A stretch of 64,000 nucleotides of DNA from the NCBI RefSeq assembly GCF_006442965.1, contig NZ_VFWX01000012.1:62001-126000 (forward strand), given 5' to 3'. Below are positions 62,320 through 64,000 of this stretch, piece after piece. The position numbers and the translations under genes were made by a program. How positions within the stretch are numbered: the first letter of the stretch is position 1; the number at the start of each line of letters is the position of its first letter. Source of the DNA: Mesorhizobium sp. CU3. GTDB lineage: Bacteria > Pseudomonadota > Alphaproteobacteria > Rhizobiales > Rhizobiaceae. The notes beneath the pieces are model-generated. The model was not told the DNA's origin, did not search any database, and saw only the letters and a list, made by a program, of their open reading frames with translations.

Positions 62320-63525
62320 TCATTGCCACCCGAACTGGCTGGCAGCGGTCTGCACGACGTGATCGGCAATGGGGATCGCCGAAGTTGCCGCAGGCGAGGG
62401 TGCGTTGCAAACATGGATGCTGCGCGAGGTCCCGCGGATGATGAAGTCATGTTCGATCGAACCGTCGGCCATGACCGCCTGGGCGCGGATGCCGGAGGGA
62501 TGGGGCTCAAAGTCTGCGAGGGTCAATTCCGGGCAGTAACGCCTGCAAAGCGCCAGATACCGGCGCTTGCTCAGCGAGTTGTGAAGTTCCGAGAGACCGA
62601 GCCGCATGTGATTGCGAGCCAGCTTGCGGAAGCCGCCATAGCCCAGATATTCGCACATGTCGCCAAGGTTGACGTCGCCGAAACGGTAACTCTCGCGCCC
62701 GAATGCGAGCACGGCGTTCGGGCCGACCGTAACGAAGCCGCCGATCATGCGTGTCAGGTGGACGCCGAGGAAGGGGAGCGCAGGATCCGGCACCGGATAG
62801 ATCAGGTGGTTGACGATGCCGTTCCTTGCAGATCGAAGCCGATAATACTCGCCGCGGAATGGCACCAGCTGAAAGTCCAGTTCCAACCCGCACAGCTTGG
62901 CCATCCGGTCGGCCATGATCCCCGCGCAAAAGATGGCATGACGAGCCCTGACACTGCGGCCGCCGACCTCCATCGTCACGCCGGCGGCATCCTCGCGGAC
63001 CGCCGTCACGGCCCCACCTGTCAGGACATCGCCGCCCCTTGCCACAAGGTCGTCACCCATCTTACGCGCAACAAACCCGTAATCGACAATCCCGGTCGTC
63101 CTTACGAAGATGGCGCCGCGCCCGGTTATGTGCGGCTCGCGTCGTGACAATTCGGCCGCATCGATGCGCTCGATGTCCATGCCGTTTTCCAGACCACGCT
63201 GGTAAAGGCCGGACAGGCGGGGCAGATCCTCGGGCTCGGTCGCGACAATCATCTTGCCGCATTGCTCGAAAGGTATGCCGTGATCGGTGCAGAAGCGCGT
63301 GGTCGCCTCGACGCCGGCCTTGCAGAAACGGGCTTTAAGGCTCCCGGGCTTATAGTAGATTCCGGCGTGGATGACGCCGCTGTTGCGGCCGGTCTGGTGG
63401 CGTGCGAGCCCATCCTCCTTTTCGAGGAGCGCGATGGAGAGGTGCGGGTAGCGTTGGGCTAGGCGCCGCCCAGTCGCCACGCCGACGATGCCGCCGCCAA
63501 CAACTGCCACGTCGTATTCTGCCAT
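62320..63525 (-). CDS. lhgO: L-2-hydroxyglutarate oxidase-like FAD protein
   Basis: A 401-residue FAD oxidoreductase of the DAO family. It starts with the dinucleotide motif VVGGGIVGVATGRRLAQRYP near 8-27 and has RNSGVIHAGIYY near 46-57, characteristic of L-2-hydroxyglutarate oxidases, which oxidise L-2-hydroxyglutarate to 2-oxoglutarate and pass electrons to quinone. Length and motifs fit a complete protein. It follows a truncated SMP-30 gene by 50 bases on the same strand and converges on the GNAT gene. A related hydroxy acid could be the real substrate. Confidence 0.82.
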   Translation of the reverse strand: MAEYDVAVVGGGIVGVATGRRLAQRYPHLSIALLEKEDGLARHQTGRNSGVIHAGIYYKPGSLKARFCKAGVEATTRFCTDHGIPFEQCGKMIVATEPEDLPRLSGLYQRGLENGMDIERIDAAELSRREPHITGRGAIFVRTTGIVDYGFVARKMGDDLVARGGDVLTGGAVTAVREDAAGVTMEVGGRSVRARHAIFCAGIMADRMAKLCGLELDFQLVPFRGEYYRLRSARNGIVNHLIYPVPDPALPFLGVHLTRMIGGFVTVGPNAVLAFGRESYRFGDVNLGDMCEYLGYGGFRKLARNHMRLGLSELHNSLSKRRYLALCRRYCPELTLADFEPHPSGIRAQAVMADGSIEHDFIIRGTSRSIHVCNAPSPAATSAIPIADHVVQTAASQFGWQ

Positions 63526-63575
63526 GTCGTCTCAGTCCTCGGATTCTTTGTGGTGTTGCATCGCCGTCCGGCAAC

Positions 63576-64000
63576 TCAGGTGACTGCCCCGAACACCGGG
63601 GTCGCAAGGCCAGTCACCTTTAACTCGGCCGATACCAGGGTGCCGGGCTGGTGCGATCCTCCCCTGTCGGTGGCGAGCGAGGTGATGAACATGGTCTTCA
63701 AGTCCCGTCCGCCGAAGCATGGCATTGTCGGGGCTCGGACCGGCAGGCGGATAATGTCAAGGCGCTGGCCGTCGGGAGAGAGCTTGGACAAAACGCCGGC
63801 CGTGACGCCGGCCGTCCAGTAATTGCCTTCGACATCGACGGCGGCCCCGTCGGGAAGCCCATCGCTCTCGGCGAACGTCGCCAGTGAGCGGCCATTCGAG
63901 ATCCGGCCCTCGCGATCGAAATCATAAGCGCGCACATAGGCCGCGCGAGAATCAGCGTGGTACATGGTCTTGCCATCGGGACTCCAGGCCAGCCCGTTCG
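63576..64000 (-). CDS. SMP-30/gluconolactonase-family protein (partial at window edge)
   Basis: The frame is open at base 64000, where it reads NGLAWSPDGKTMYHADS, so the N-terminal half lies beyond the window. The visible 140 residues contain LPDGAAVDVEGNYW and a final propeller blade (GRDLKTMFITS) typical of SMP-30 lactonases. It is upstream of the lhgO-like gene and probably in the same operon. Confidence 0.82.
   Translation of the reverse strand, partial: NGLAWSPDGKTMYHADSRAAYVRAYDFDREGRISNGRSLATFAESDGLPDGAAVDVEGNYWTAGVTAGVLSKLSPDGQRLDIIRLPVRAPTMPCFGGRDLKTMFITSLATDRGGSHQPGTLVSAELKVTGLATPVFGAVT

Noticed and set aside
61046..62410. 454-codon minus-strand open frame opposite the GNAT gene
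   Set aside because: Mirror frame of the Eis-like gene with no domain and no ribosome binding site.

Overview
The window reads as a carbon-scavenging accessory region from an alphaproteobacterium, most likely a Mesorhizobium-like member of the Rhizobiales. The reasons are the GC-rich codon use, the density of ABC and tripartite tricarboxylate (TTT) uptake systems each paired with its own local regulator, the SDR, FAH, BKACE and OtnK-type enzymes, and a palindromic repeat at 25441-25487 of a kind I associate with Rhizobiales. This assignment is inferred from gene content; there is no rRNA, tRNA or housekeeping gene to confirm it.

Layout. 1-8.9 kb is a poorly characterised stretch: the end of a membrane protein, a membrane-anchored metallophosphoesterase, a minus-strand row with a lipoprotein, four small unknown proteins and a decayed haem protein, a polytopic patatin-like phospholipase, and an orphan piece of a DUF2274 conjugation-associated gene. 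9.2-23.0 kb (module A) is an acid-sugar catabolic island. A long minus-strand operon (SAF-domain oxidoreductase, sugar ABC ATPase, SMP-30 lactonase, BKACE, gamma-carbonic-anhydrase-like protein, otnK, otnC, otnI) faces a plus-strand group (periplasmic binding protein, an unusual fused double permease, LysR, SDR). 23.6-25.4 kb holds a divergent NmrA-like/LysR pair.

25.7-41.2 kb (module B) is a sugar-oxidation island. It has an ABC importer with two paralogous binding proteins, SDRs resembling sugar 1-dehydrogenase and 2-keto-3-deoxy-fuconate dehydrogenase, an FAH-family diketo-acid hydrolase, a TctABC-type transporter, an uncharacterised 472-residue barrel-like protein, an SGNH esterase and a GntR regulator. 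An 18-bp palindrome around ATACATGTATAC occurs in all three of its control regions, so it looks like one regulon. 41.3-46.9 kb (module C) encodes a periplasmic molybdenum hydroxylase (2Fe-2S subunit, Mo subunit, tri-haem cytochrome c) with a DoxX protein and a divergent LysR.

47.0-62.3 kb (module D) combines an APH-type kinase with a class III PLP enzyme resembling amino-alcohol-phosphate phospholyases, a ThDP enzyme, an SDR, a dipeptide-type ABC importer, an aldehyde dehydrogenase, an Eis-like acetyltransferase and an IclR regulator. The palindrome TGGAATTAAATTCCA, or a close copy, sits in each of its three divergent promoters. An IS200/IS605 element with a broken transposase lies between its convergent operons. 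The window ends with an L-2-hydroxyglutarate-oxidase-like protein and a truncated SMP-30 gene.

The strongest candidates for something undescribed are the regulons of modules B and D, whose enzyme sets imply routes with missing or unassigned steps, and module A, where a BKACE is combined with the OtnK/OtnC/OtnI C4-acid route.
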